From Cyclobacteriaceae bacterium (GTDB taxonomy: Bacteria > Bacteroidota > Bacteroidia > Cytophagales > Cyclobacteriaceae), in contig JAIBBC010000002.1 of NCBI GenBank assembly GCA_019694875.1, positions 620,001-684,000 on the forward strand: 64,000 nucleotides of DNA, read 5' to 3'. How positions within the stretch are numbered: the stretch's first letter is position 1; each line of letters opens with the position of its first letter. Shown here piece by piece: positions 54,674 through 63,528 of the stretch. The notes below the pieces were generated by a model. That model was given only the letters and a program-made list of their open reading frames with translations. It had not been told where the DNA came from and made no database searches. The translations under genes were made by a program, and so were the position numbers.

Positions 54674-55834
54674 TTAAACAACAGGGTATTTAAAGGTTGA
54701 GACGAGATTAATTCTCTGTCCGGTCTTTCCCGATTCGCGTGCGGCTTCAATGATTTCAAGCACGTGCAAGGCGTGTTCGGCTGCAATAAGTGGCTCAGTA
54801 TTTTCAACCAGCGCACGTGAAATTACACTGGCGCCTTGCTGCCAAACGTACTCACCCGGGTCGGGAACAAAACGCTGTGCCTGCTCATGATCAAGCGTGG
54901 CAAGGTCAACACCATAGGGTGCCCAGTCATAACCTACCAGACCCATGTTTCCATGAGTTCCCCAGATGGTAATCGTGGGTTTATCCTGGCCTTTGCCTTC
55001 ATGACCGTATGGATCGAAATAGTTGAACCCGCACTGAACGTGTGAGATAACTCCGTTACCATGATCCATCAGCACCATGGCATTGTCTTCGGCTTCCACC
55101 TTTATCTTGCCTTTGTTATCGACCGTGCGTTCGGGCGTAACAATGCTCGTCATCGCCATGACTGATTTTGCGGGGCCGAGTAATCCCGTTAAGGTTGCGA
55201 GATTGTACACTCCAAGATCGGGCAAGCTTCCGCCTCCTTTTTCATAGAAGAATGCCGACCATGTTGGACCGAGGTGGCCGTAGTGTGCATGCGCAGATGA
55301 CACTTTACCTAGCTTTCCTTCGCGGATTGATTTCGACATGAACGCAAATTGGGGACTGTTAACTACCGCAGGCGCACTCCAGATGCGAAGCTTTTTGCTT
55401 TTGGCGAGATCAAGTAATGCTTTTCCTGCTTTATATGAGTTTGCCATTGGCTTCTCGCTCCACACATGATGGTTCGTATCAAGCGCCATTTTGTTCAGCC
55501 GCTCATGTTCCTGCATGTCGGTCAGGTTGACAAACAGATCAAACGGTGCGCCTGCCAGCATCTTGTCGACAGACGGATAATGGTTTGGGATTTTAAATTC
55601 TGCTGCGCGGCTTTTTGCACGTTCATAAACGATATCGCACGCACTTACCAGTTCAACGAACGGTGACTTTGACAAGTGAGGCAGGTATTGCCCCGATACG
55701 CTTCCACAGCCTATTAAACCAATACGGATTTTTTTATCGGGCGTATGGATCGCGAATGCTTCCAATGATGTTAACAGATAGGCTGCTCCGGCAGCGGCAG
55801 TAGTTTTTAAAAATTCTTCACGGGTTATGCTCAT
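54674..55834 (-). CDS. Gfo/Idh/MocA-type oxidoreductase
   Basis: 386 residues. The Rossmann motif GLIGCGSVSGQY at about 38-49 binds NAD(P), EKP at about 131-133 (HVWSEKPMANS) is the family motif, and GGGSLPDLGVYNL is the C-terminal signature. The N-terminus MSITREEFLKTTAAAGAAYLL looks like a Tat signal in which the second Arg is replaced by Glu, so export may have been lost or the leader is a remnant. It sits in the PUL, 48 bases before the GH3 gene. A sugar oxidoreductase role, for instance on a keto-sugar, is possible. Confidence 0.9.
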   Translation of the reverse strand: MSITREEFLKTTAAAGAAYLLTSLEAFAIHTPDKKIRIGLIGCGSVSGQYLPHLSKSPFVELVSACDIVYERAKSRAAEFKIPNHYPSVDKMLAGAPFDLFVNLTDMQEHERLNKMALDTNHHVWSEKPMANSYKAGKALLDLAKSKKLRIWSAPAVVNSPQFAFMSKSIREGKLGKVSSAHAHYGHLGPTWSAFFYEKGGGSLPDLGVYNLATLTGLLGPAKSVMAMTSIVTPERTVDNKGKIKVEAEDNAMVLMDHGNGVISHVQCGFNYFDPYGHEGKGQDKPTITIWGTHGNMGLVGYDWAPYGVDLATLDHEQAQRFVPDPGEYVWQQGASVISRALVENTEPLIAAEHALHVLEIIEAARESGKTGQRINLVSTFKYPVV

Positions 55835-55855
55835 GGCGTCAGAATTTTAATTGCG

Positions 55856-57286
55856 TTATTCTTTAATATAAGGGCTCTTGAAGCCGAGTTTCTTAAGTCC
55901 GTTTTGTACATCCGGAATTTTCATAAAAAGATTCCAGATCAACCCTGAACGGTAATTTTCAATCATTACCACAATCGGCCCCTGGTCAATCGCCAGATGC
56001 GATTTGGCATACCAGTTATGCGTTTCACTGAATCCATCTACAAATCCATACTCGCTCCAGATTTTATCGCCATGGTCATAATAAAAATGGCGCAGCGCCT
56101 GCATGGAATATTCCGGTGTGTATGGAAATGACGAGAGCGCTGCTGTCGGCTGAATCACACCAAAATCTTCTGTCGGGCTATGAGCCACGTACCCTTTAAA
56201 AGAATCTCCTGCGGTTAACCCCCAGCACTTGTCGCTATAGCCTTTGTATCCTTTAGGATTTCGTACGCAATGCTCACGATTGATAAGTGTGTGATTCTTG
56301 TTTTGTTCAAAGTAATCGGTCGCCCAGTCTTTCAGGCCGTGAGGATCAATCCCCATGAAAGTATAATGAGCAAAGAATAGAGGTCCTCCGTACTCAAACC
56401 CAAGCGGAAGATTGATTCCGTAATACGATTTTCCATTCCGGTATGAAGCGCTGTTTACCCAACCGTTGTTATATACATCCCACGAGATGCCTTTGTTGGG
56501 TGAGGAAGCCGACATGATGTAGGTAATTAAACATTCATTCCAACCGCGGATCGGGAAGTTCATATCCCAATCGTTAACCGGGCTCCAGTGCCAGTACAGC
56601 ATGTTATTTTCACCTTTACTGTGCCAGTTCCAGTTGGCTGTATACCACAATTGATTAACGCGGTTGCGAAAATATTTTTCCTGATCACTATCGTTATTGA
56701 AATACTCGCGGGCAGTGAGCAGGCCCATGAAAAGATATGATGTCTCAACAATGTCGGCACCGTCATCCAATCGTCCGAAGGCAATAGTTTTCCCTGTTTC
56801 TCCATTCATGAAGTGCGGGAAGATTCCATGATAGCTGTCGGCATGTAAAAGGAAATCGGCCATTTTAATTAAACGCTTTACCGCAGCATCGCGGCTGATC
56901 CACTTGCGCTCAACGGCAACCACCGTTGCCATGATACCAAAACCTGTTCCGCCAATGGCACAGGCTTCAGGACCGTACGTGCCTTTACTTAAATTGGGTG
57001 AACCGTAAGCTTCATCGGCATAGTCCCAGAAATACTCTCCGCGAATGGTGTTGCTGCGTTCACGCGCTAAGCCGCTTACGGGGTGACCATAATGCCAGAA
57101 GTAGCGAAAGGTTTGGCGTTGCACTACATCTAACAAAGCTGAATCGGAAAGATTGGGAATGACTCCAACCGGCTCGATAAAATCCGGATCGGCCTTCGGT
57201 TTTGCTTTCGACTTCTGTGCGATAGACTCGCCCGTAAACATCAAGAGAACCAGACAGGCGATGATAAGTGAACAGATGTGCTTCAT
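55856..57286 (-). CDS. GH144-family glucanase, periplasmic copy (glucoamylase-like)
   Basis: 476 residues with a type I signal (MKHICSLIIACLVLLMFTGE, cut after SIAQ) and no lipobox Cys. The catalytic barrel is the Glycoamylase/GH144 fold: ACAIGGTGFGIMATVVAVER, VETSYLFMGLLTAREYF, YWHWSPVNDWDMNFPIRGWN, GGPLFFAHYTFMGIDP, and IDQGPIVVMIENYRSGLIWN at the end. GH144 is the family of endo- and exo-acting beta-1,2-glucanases of Bacteroidota. It is the copy without a lipid anchor, fitting the soluble periplasmic exo-step. Clear neighbour of two other paralogues. Confidence 0.88.
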   Translation of the reverse strand: MKHICSLIIACLVLLMFTGESIAQKSKAKPKADPDFIEPVGVIPNLSDSALLDVVQRQTFRYFWHYGHPVSGLARERSNTIRGEYFWDYADEAYGSPNLSKGTYGPEACAIGGTGFGIMATVVAVERKWISRDAAVKRLIKMADFLLHADSYHGIFPHFMNGETGKTIAFGRLDDGADIVETSYLFMGLLTAREYFNNDSDQEKYFRNRVNQLWYTANWNWHSKGENNMLYWHWSPVNDWDMNFPIRGWNECLITYIMSASSPNKGISWDVYNNGWVNSASYRNGKSYYGINLPLGFEYGGPLFFAHYTFMGIDPHGLKDWATDYFEQNKNHTLINREHCVRNPKGYKGYSDKCWGLTAGDSFKGYVAHSPTEDFGVIQPTAALSSFPYTPEYSMQALRHFYYDHGDKIWSEYGFVDGFSETHNWYAKSHLAIDQGPIVVMIENYRSGLIWNLFMKIPDVQNGLKKLGFKSPYIKE

Positions 57287-57290
57287 AGAT

Positions 57291-58640
57291 TTATTTCTTT
57301 ACTTCAAAACCAAGTTTCTTTAACCCCTCCTGAACTTCGGGCGCCTGCATGAACAGTTTCCACAGCATGCCGGTACGGTAATTTTCAATCATTACCGGAA
57401 TCGGACCCTGATCAATCGCCAGGTAGCGCTTCAAATACCATTCTTTTGAAAAGCTGAAAGCATCGTATGGGCCATACGTGCCAACCAGACTATCACGCGA
57501 TGGTGCATAAATGAATTTTAAAAACTGCATGCTCTCTTTTGGAGTATATGGAAACGAAGAAAGTGCAGCAGTAGGAGAGATCACCCCTAAATCTTCTGAA
57601 GGTGAGTGGCCTGCATAGCCTACTGGTGAGTAACTGGATGTTAAGCCCCAGCAATTCGGGCCGTAACCTTCATAACCTTTTGGATTGTCAACGCAATACC
57701 GGTACTGAATCAACGCATGATTCTGATTGAGCTTCCAATAATCGGCATAGCGATCTTGTAAATGTCTTGGATCAAGTCCGAGGTATGAGTAGTGTGCCCA
57801 GAACAGCGGACCAACCGGATCATCGTTTCCTTCAAAGTGATCCAGCACGGTCGGCAGATCATAGAATACACGATCAGTTTTTATGCTGTCGTTACGTGCC
57901 CAGCCCTGGTGATAAACTTCGGGTTTAATCGAATGCGTAGGAGAAGATGCGGCCATCACATACGTAATGAGGCATTCATTGTAGCCACCGACAGGGAAGT
58001 TCATTTCCCAATTGTATTCAGGCGACCAATGCCAGTACAATACATTTTGTCCGTGCGTGTACCAAGTCCAGTCGATCTCGCGCCAGAGCTTGTTAATCTT
58101 TGCGGCAAGTGCTTTCTCCTGTTCGTTCCCGTCTTTAAAGTATTCACGCACAGTAAGCAATCCCTGCATCAGGAACGATGTTTCCACAAGATCACCTCCG
58201 TTGTCTTTTCTTCCGAAGGGCTTAACCTTGCCGGTGGTACCTTCAATCCAATGCGGCCAGGCGCCATGAAATCGGTCGGCTGTATCCAGAAAGTTCACGA
58301 TTTGGGTGTAGCGTTCAAGTGCTTGTTCCCGAGTAATGAAACCTCGTTCAATCCCAACGAGGATCGCCATAATTCCGAATCCCGATCCACCGGTAGTGAC
58401 AACCGTTTGATCGTGGTCGGGATAAATGTTATCCATGTGGGTTCTTTCTTTTCCAAGACCAGAAGTTTTTTCGGCATTATCCCAGAAATACTGGAACGTT
58501 TGGTATTGCACAAGCGTGAGTAGGGAGTCTTCACTGATCGCAAGCGTATCGTCTGCAGCCAGCTTCATTTCCTGCTTTGGCTGTTTGGAACACGATGCGC
58601 AAATCATGACAATAAGAACAAAAAGGAATAGGTACCTCAT
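57291..58640 (-). CDS. GH144-family glucanase, lipoprotein copy
   Basis: 449 residues. MRYLFLFVLIVMICASC ends in a possible lipobox (CASC; the -3 Cys is unusual), then a short linker and the GH144 domain: VVTTGGSGFGIMAILVGIERG, ETSFLMQGLLTVREYFK, YWHWSPEYNWEMNFPVGGYN, GPLFWAHYSYLGLDPR, IDQGPIPVMIENYRTG. GGPL of the neighbours is GPL with V before it. The SP signal and the anchor suggest a membrane-bound enzyme. Spacing to the 476-residue copy is four bases, so both are co-translated. Confidence 0.88.
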   Translation of the reverse strand: MRYLFLFVLIVMICASCSKQPKQEMKLAADDTLAISEDSLLTLVQYQTFQYFWDNAEKTSGLGKERTHMDNIYPDHDQTVVTTGGSGFGIMAILVGIERGFITREQALERYTQIVNFLDTADRFHGAWPHWIEGTTGKVKPFGRKDNGGDLVETSFLMQGLLTVREYFKDGNEQEKALAAKINKLWREIDWTWYTHGQNVLYWHWSPEYNWEMNFPVGGYNECLITYVMAASSPTHSIKPEVYHQGWARNDSIKTDRVFYDLPTVLDHFEGNDDPVGPLFWAHYSYLGLDPRHLQDRYADYWKLNQNHALIQYRYCVDNPKGYEGYGPNCWGLTSSYSPVGYAGHSPSEDLGVISPTAALSSFPYTPKESMQFLKFIYAPSRDSLVGTYGPYDAFSFSKEWYLKRYLAIDQGPIPVMIENYRTGMLWKLFMQAPEVQEGLKKLGFEVKK

Positions 58641-58699
58641 CGTTTAAAGGTGTTAAGGGTTATAAATATGTTGTTCCGGAAAACCGGATGTGTATGACA

Positions 58700-58724
58700 A
58701 GGCATTAGCCGTCTGCTAATGCCT
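58700..58724 (-). repeat. Hairpin between two GH144 genes
   Basis: AGGCATTAGC (58700-58709) and GCTAATGCCT (58715-58724) form a perfect ten-base stem with loop CGTCT, in the 98-base gap downstream of the 668-residue gene. No T run follows leftward; it may stabilise the mRNA or be a weak terminator. Confidence 0.5.
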
Positions 58725-58738
58725 GATGTTATCTAATC

Positions 58739-60745
58739 TTAGTATGTAAATCCTAACTTATCCAGCCCGGCCTGCACTTCCGGTGCCGACATAAACAGTT
58801 CCCACAATAATCCAGTCCGATAATTTTCAATCATCACAACAATAGGCCCCTGATCAATAGCCAGGTAAGAATCAGCATACCAATTCTCGGAAGGATTAAA
58901 GGCATCATAAAAACCATAACTGCCCCACAGACGGTCACCCATGGTGTAATAAAAGAATTTGAGTGCGCGCATCGATTCATCGGGAGTATACGGAAACGAT
59001 GACAGTGCTGCAGTTGGTGTGATAACACCCAGATCGTTGGTTGGAGAATGAGCGTTATATCCGGATTGGTTGTCACTTGCTGTTAAGCCCCAGCAGTCTT
59101 CACTGTAACCTGCAAAAGACTTGGGATTTCTAACACAGTATTTGTAATTGATAGTGGAGTGATTGGTATTTTGAATCATGTAGTTTGCGTACGCGTCACT
59201 CAGGTTGCGTGGATCAAGCCCGAGGAATGAATAGTGAGCGAAGAACAATGGCCCGCCATAAGCTGAACCCAGCGGTAAGGTCACACCTTCGTAGCTACCA
59301 CCATTCTGCAGCCCGCCATTACTTGCCCAGCCGGCATCGTACACATTTTTTGGAATGGTATTGTTCGCAGGGGCCGATGCGGCAAGTACGTATGTAATCA
59401 AGCATTCATTCCAGCCTTTTATCTGGTGATTCATCGCCCAGCCTTTGTCGGGCGACCAATGCCAGTACAATATGTTTTGATTGTCCTGACGGTACCAATC
59501 CCATTCAACGGCCTCCCAAATTGCGTTAATGCGATTTACAATATTATAACTGTTGGTGATGGAATTATTGGTAATGTATTGTCTGAAGGTGATAAGGCCT
59601 TGCATGAGGTATGCAGTCTCAACAAGATCTCCGCCATTGTCGTTTGTGCTGAACGGGATTACGTCACCGGTATTTCCATTAATCCAGTGTGAATACGCGC
59701 CATGAAAATGATCTGACGTTTCCAGGAAGTCAAGAATTTTGTCCATGCGGTCGAGGCCTTCACCGCGTGTGATAAAATTTCGCTCCATACCAACAATCAA
59801 AGCCATGATACCGAAACCTGATCCGCCTGACGTAACTACGTTTGTAGAATTTGGATCATTCCGTTCACGAGCAAGTCCACTTACCGGGTGGGCAAAATCG
59901 TAGAAGTATTTGAATGTTTGTTTCTGTACAACCGAAAGAAGGTCGTTTGTATTATCGTTATCGCTGTCTTCATCGTTGGGAAGAAGTGGCATCTTTGGTG
60001 CGTAGTCTATTTCAGAATATAGTGTCTTAGAGATTGCTGAAAAAGTTTGATTATCGGCTCCCTTTAATGACGCTGAGATAGAAAATGAATATTTACTTAA
60101 GTATTCGAGGTCAGTTAAAGAAGTTAATGTTGCAGTTTTGTTTTCGTTCGACCATGTAATCTGCAGGGCGGGAGAGCCCGGTCCTGATAATTTAATAGCA
60201 CTTGACGTGGTGGTGGTATTAACGGGAACAGAGAAATTAACTACGGCAGAAAACTCGAGCGAAACATTGTTTATACGGGAGCTGGTTGTTACGTCAACGT
60301 CTCCAATCGTAACGGATGTTATCGTAAGGCTTCCGCTGGCGGTTTTAAAAGAAATTGATTGAGCTGTTAACTTTTTTCCGTTAGTGGATTGGAGCGCTTC
60401 CGACAACTCAATGGTGTAAACGGTTGCATTCTCCAGACTTCCTTCCGGGAAGATGATGACCGTTTTATTTCCGGATGACAATGTTTTGTTTGTAACGACT
60501 TCGATGCCGTCTTTTTTTAGCGAGATGCCTTCTGCAACGGAACCTGACTTAAGGGCATCTGAAAAAGTAAGTGAAATACTTTGGTCCACGGGCAGGCCGG
60601 TGGGCATTGGCTGGGAGGGGTCAATCTCGGTTGAGCCGATGAATACACTTTGCAGAGAAATGCTACCTGAATTTTCGTCTTCACCGCAACCTGAAATAAG
60701 CAGGGTAATTAGTAGAAAGAAAGAAGAAACGCTTCGTAATATCAT
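58739..60745 (-). CDS. GH144-family glucanase with Ig-like N-terminal domains, surface lipoprotein
   Basis: 668 residues. MILRSVSSFFLLITLLISGC is a lipoprotein signal (Cys20), followed at once by GEDEN; an acidic patch right after the Cys marks surface-exposed lipoproteins in Bacteroidota. Residues about 30-245 form two Ig-like domains (Big_5-like: DQSISLTFSDALKSGS; SRINNVSLEFSAVVNFSVP), then a calcium-loop-like linker NDEDSDNDNTND and the GH144 domain (VVTSGGSGFGIMALIVGMER; YWHWSPDKGWAMNHQIKGWN; IDQGPIVVMIENYRTGLLW). Likely the first, surface, endo-acting glucanase. Transcribed from beyond a terminator that separates it from LamG. Confidence 0.88.
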   Translation of the reverse strand: MILRSVSSFFLLITLLISGCGEDENSGSISLQSVFIGSTEIDPSQPMPTGLPVDQSISLTFSDALKSGSVAEGISLKKDGIEVVTNKTLSSGNKTVIIFPEGSLENATVYTIELSEALQSTNGKKLTAQSISFKTASGSLTITSVTIGDVDVTTSSRINNVSLEFSAVVNFSVPVNTTTTSSAIKLSGPGSPALQITWSNENKTATLTSLTDLEYLSKYSFSISASLKGADNQTFSAISKTLYSEIDYAPKMPLLPNDEDSDNDNTNDLLSVVQKQTFKYFYDFAHPVSGLARERNDPNSTNVVTSGGSGFGIMALIVGMERNFITRGEGLDRMDKILDFLETSDHFHGAYSHWINGNTGDVIPFSTNDNGGDLVETAYLMQGLITFRQYITNNSITNSYNIVNRINAIWEAVEWDWYRQDNQNILYWHWSPDKGWAMNHQIKGWNECLITYVLAASAPANNTIPKNVYDAGWASNGGLQNGGSYEGVTLPLGSAYGGPLFFAHYSFLGLDPRNLSDAYANYMIQNTNHSTINYKYCVRNPKSFAGYSEDCWGLTASDNQSGYNAHSPTNDLGVITPTAALSSFPYTPDESMRALKFFYYTMGDRLWGSYGFYDAFNPSENWYADSYLAIDQGPIVVMIENYRTGLLWELFMSAPEVQAGLDKLGFTY

Positions 60746-60751
60746 GATATA

Positions 60752-60787
60752 GAAAAAAGAAGACCCCAGACCGAGTCTGGGGTCTTC
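60752..60787 (-). terminator. Strong intrinsic terminator between LamG and GH144 genes
   Basis: GAAGACCCCAGAC (60759-60771), loop CGA, GTCTGGGGTCTTC (60775-60787): a perfect 13-base stem followed leftward by six T. It divides the PUL into a SusC-SusD-LamG unit and a hydrolase unit; partial read-through would give less enzyme than binding protein. Confidence 0.9.
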
Positions 60788-60804
60788 ATTGAGAAATTTA
60801 ATAA

Positions 60805-61953
60805 TTACTTCCAGTCATTATAGATCGTTGTAACGTCTGATTGAGAAAGTGCGCGGTTAAAAATACGCACTTCATCCAATTGACCGGTCAGGTAGCTGGC
60901 CCAAGGCTGTGAGCCGGAACCTGTTGTTTGGCTTGGTGTAGTCATAAAGTGAACGGCACCTAACACAATTTTACCGCTTCCTACAAAGTGCAGAGAAGAA
61001 GTACCCCAGGCAGCGTCAGCTGTTTTTACCAGCGTTCCATTGATGTAGTATTTAAACTTATGGGTCGTGTTGTCATAAGACAGCACATGGTGAGACCACT
61101 GACCGAAGAAAGTCATCAATCCCTGGAAACCAGAACCGGTAATCCAGCTTTCGCTGTTTCCTTCGCTCACAACGTGAACCTTTAATTCTGCTCCTGTAGT
61201 AGGATTGCTGTTATTTTCAATAAACATATCGATGTTACCCCAGAAGTTGCTGGTGTGTGATAAATTCACCAATCCTAAAATTCCATCGATACCTCCGTCA
61301 GTATTGGCATCAACGAATGTAGGGTGCACCCAGAATGAAAGAGAAAACTCATCCTGTTCGGCAAGCGTATCGCCAGGGAACAAAATGTAGCTTTGTGAAG
61401 ATGCTGTCAGGTTAACAGCTTTACCACCTTTCAAACCATCCACAAACGTTGTTGTTCCAGCGGGTGTACCTTCTGTCAGTGTAATCAAATCAGCGTAGTC
61501 GCCATCAAAAGGCATGTAGATGATTTCACCCGGATAGGTAGGGGTGTAAGGTTCCGCCTTCAGGAAGTTTACAGTCTTTGTAGTAGTCTTTCCTGTTTTA
61601 TCGGTAGCCACTACAGTCAGCGTGTGGTCACCTGTCTCCAATTGAGTGTACTGGTATACATTAGTTGATTTTCGATAGTCAATGAAGTCTGTGTATTCAA
61701 CTAGTTCATCACCGTCAAGACTGATCTTTACAGAAGCAATCTCGATATCATCGGATGTGGTAACATTGATATTGATGGTAGCAATATCCTCTACCACCCG
61801 AACTTTCGCGCCTTCAAAAGGGTAGTTAATCGAAACGGACGGTGCCGTAACGTCTGTACCCTGAGGTGCGCCTTTGACATCATCAATGTAGCCATCCTTG
61901 CACGCGAATGCCGTAAACAGCATTCCGATCAAAAGCAAATGTCTTAATTTCAT
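60805..61953 (-). CDS. Surface lipoprotein with Ig-like and LamG (concanavalin-like) domains
   Basis: 382 residues. Signal MKLRHLLLIGMLFTAFAC with lipobox FAC (Cys18), then KDGYIDD. Ig-like domain about 38-130 (SINYPFEGAKVRVVEDIAT; LETGDHTLTVVATDKTGKT), then a LamG/jelly-roll domain about 143-380 (EIIYMPFDGDYADL; FSLSFWVHPTFVD; QWSHHVLSYDNTTHKFKYYI; LDEVRIFNRALSQSDV). Such proteins occupy the SusE/SusF place behind SusD and bind glycan on the cell surface. Third gene of the SusCD unit. Confidence 0.88.
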   Translation of the reverse strand: MKLRHLLLIGMLFTAFACKDGYIDDVKGAPQGTDVTAPSVSINYPFEGAKVRVVEDIATININVTTSDDIEIASVKISLDGDELVEYTDFIDYRKSTNVYQYTQLETGDHTLTVVATDKTGKTTTKTVNFLKAEPYTPTYPGEIIYMPFDGDYADLITLTEGTPAGTTTFVDGLKGGKAVNLTASSQSYILFPGDTLAEQDEFSLSFWVHPTFVDANTDGGIDGILGLVNLSHTSNFWGNIDMFIENNSNPTTGAELKVHVVSEGNSESWITGSGFQGLMTFFGQWSHHVLSYDNTTHKFKYYINGTLVKTADAAWGTSSLHFVGSGKIVLGAVHFMTTPSQTTGSGSQPWASYLTGQLDEVRIFNRALSQSDVTTIYNDWK

Positions 61954-61975
61954 TTTCTTACAATTTATGTTTTAA

Positions 61976-63511
61976 CTATCGTAATTGTGACAAAATATCA
62001 GCTTGAGCTGTAGGGTACGGTACGAACCGATCTTCAGCCTCGTTGTACGTTCTGCGAACGTCATTCAATTCAGTTGTTTTGCCATGACGTATCATATCTT
62101 CGAAACGAGTTCCCCACTCCATAGCAAGTTCTGCATACTTTTCATCCAGAACATCATCAATGTCAACATCCGGAAGTGAAGAAAGGCCTGCGCGGTTTCT
62201 TACAAGATTAACGGCTGCTGTAGAAGTCATGGCTGAACTTGTTGCCCCGCTTTCGAGTGCTTCTGCATGCATCAATAGGATTTGCGCATAACGGATAACA
62301 CGGAAGTTGTTACCTGATCCATAGCCCGTGCGGCCCGGGAAGATCTGATCCGAAGGCAGGTAGTGCTTTCCGCTGGAGAACAATGCACGTGCTTCTGAAG
62401 GGTCAGCTCCGGTATTGCCAATGATGTCTCCGTCAGCAGTTGTGTTGGAAACGTATCCAGGTAATGCTCCGTATACTTCCTCCAAACTGTCGATTCCGGC
62501 TTGTGTGAAAAGTACAGAGGTTGTCAAACGTTTCTGATCATTGCGGTCAAGCATGAATTCAATGTACTTAAATGTCGGTTCCCAGAATCCCCAGCCACCT
62601 CCTTTGCCTGATACTGCGGGAGTATAAACGTTAGGTCCAAAGAAATCCCACAGGTAGTTGTATGATGTGCCTGATCCCTGGTTCAAGTCTGAATACTGAA
62701 GTTCCAAAATGTTTTCGTCGTTCAGCTTACCGGGCATCTTAAACAGATTGTAATAATCGGATTCAAGTGAATACAAACCTGAACTGATAATTGCCCCTGT
62801 TGCATCAGCTACGCCTTGATAGTTTTCCATTTCCAGGTTAGCCCAGGCCTTTACTGCCAGTGCTGTACCTCTGGTAACACCACCCTTTATGTCAGTGCGC
62901 TGATTCGGGCGAATGTTTGGCAGCAATGGAATTGCTTCGTCCATTAAATCAGAGATGTATTGCATTACATCATCGTGTGATGACAATGGCTCATTGTAAA
63001 GCTTTTCTGAAAAAGAGCTTTTTGGAATGATCAATGCTCCGAATAAACGTGACAATTGCAGCATCTCAAATCCATGCATCACTTTAATTTCGGCGATGTA
63101 CTGATCAGCTACGGCAGGGTTTGGCGCAAACTCCTTATATTTTTGGATTTGCTCGATGGCACCTAAAAATGTATAGAGGTCGCCATACAAATTTAGCCAG
63201 GCAGAGTTTGGCATCCAGTCGGAAGCAACGTATTTATATTCATCCGTTGCAATCAATGGAGCCTGATCACCCGATGCGTTCACATCATCGCCACGCACCG
63301 CTATAATGGGGAATGTTTCCCACTGTAAATCGTAGAATGTTGCATATGAACCAACACGATATGCGTCCATATCTTCAGTCTTGGTATAGTCGATGGTTTC
63401 CACACGAATTTGATTTTCGAGCGGATCGCGCAGCACGCCATCGCAGGCCGTCAATAGCACAAATGCCATCCACACGGGAAGAGCCTTTTTAGCTAGTTTG
63501 AAAATTTTCAT
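61976..63511 (-). CDS. SusD/RagB-family nutrient-binding lipoprotein
   Basis: 511 residues. MKIFKLAKKALPVWMAFVLL leads to lipobox LTAC (Cys23), followed by DGVLRDPLEN. The helical SusD fold is recognisable: AIEQIQKYKEFAPNPAV, AEIKVMHGFEMLQLSRLFGA and the C-terminal ALESGATSSAMTSTAAVNLV with VRNRAG. The C-terminal tail ends NEAEDRFVPYPTAQADI. SusD caps the SusC barrel and binds oligosaccharides; substrate likely the product of GH144. Directly follows SusC. Confidence 0.94.
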   Translation of the reverse strand: MKIFKLAKKALPVWMAFVLLTACDGVLRDPLENQIRVETIDYTKTEDMDAYRVGSYATFYDLQWETFPIIAVRGDDVNASGDQAPLIATDEYKYVASDWMPNSAWLNLYGDLYTFLGAIEQIQKYKEFAPNPAVADQYIAEIKVMHGFEMLQLSRLFGALIIPKSSFSEKLYNEPLSSHDDVMQYISDLMDEAIPLLPNIRPNQRTDIKGGVTRGTALAVKAWANLEMENYQGVADATGAIISSGLYSLESDYYNLFKMPGKLNDENILELQYSDLNQGSGTSYNYLWDFFGPNVYTPAVSGKGGGWGFWEPTFKYIEFMLDRNDQKRLTTSVLFTQAGIDSLEEVYGALPGYVSNTTADGDIIGNTGADPSEARALFSSGKHYLPSDQIFPGRTGYGSGNNFRVIRYAQILLMHAEALESGATSSAMTSTAAVNLVRNRAGLSSLPDVDIDDVLDEKYAELAMEWGTRFEDMIRHGKTTELNDVRRTYNEAEDRFVPYPTAQADILSQLR

Positions 63512-63528
63512 AATCGTTGTTAATTTTT

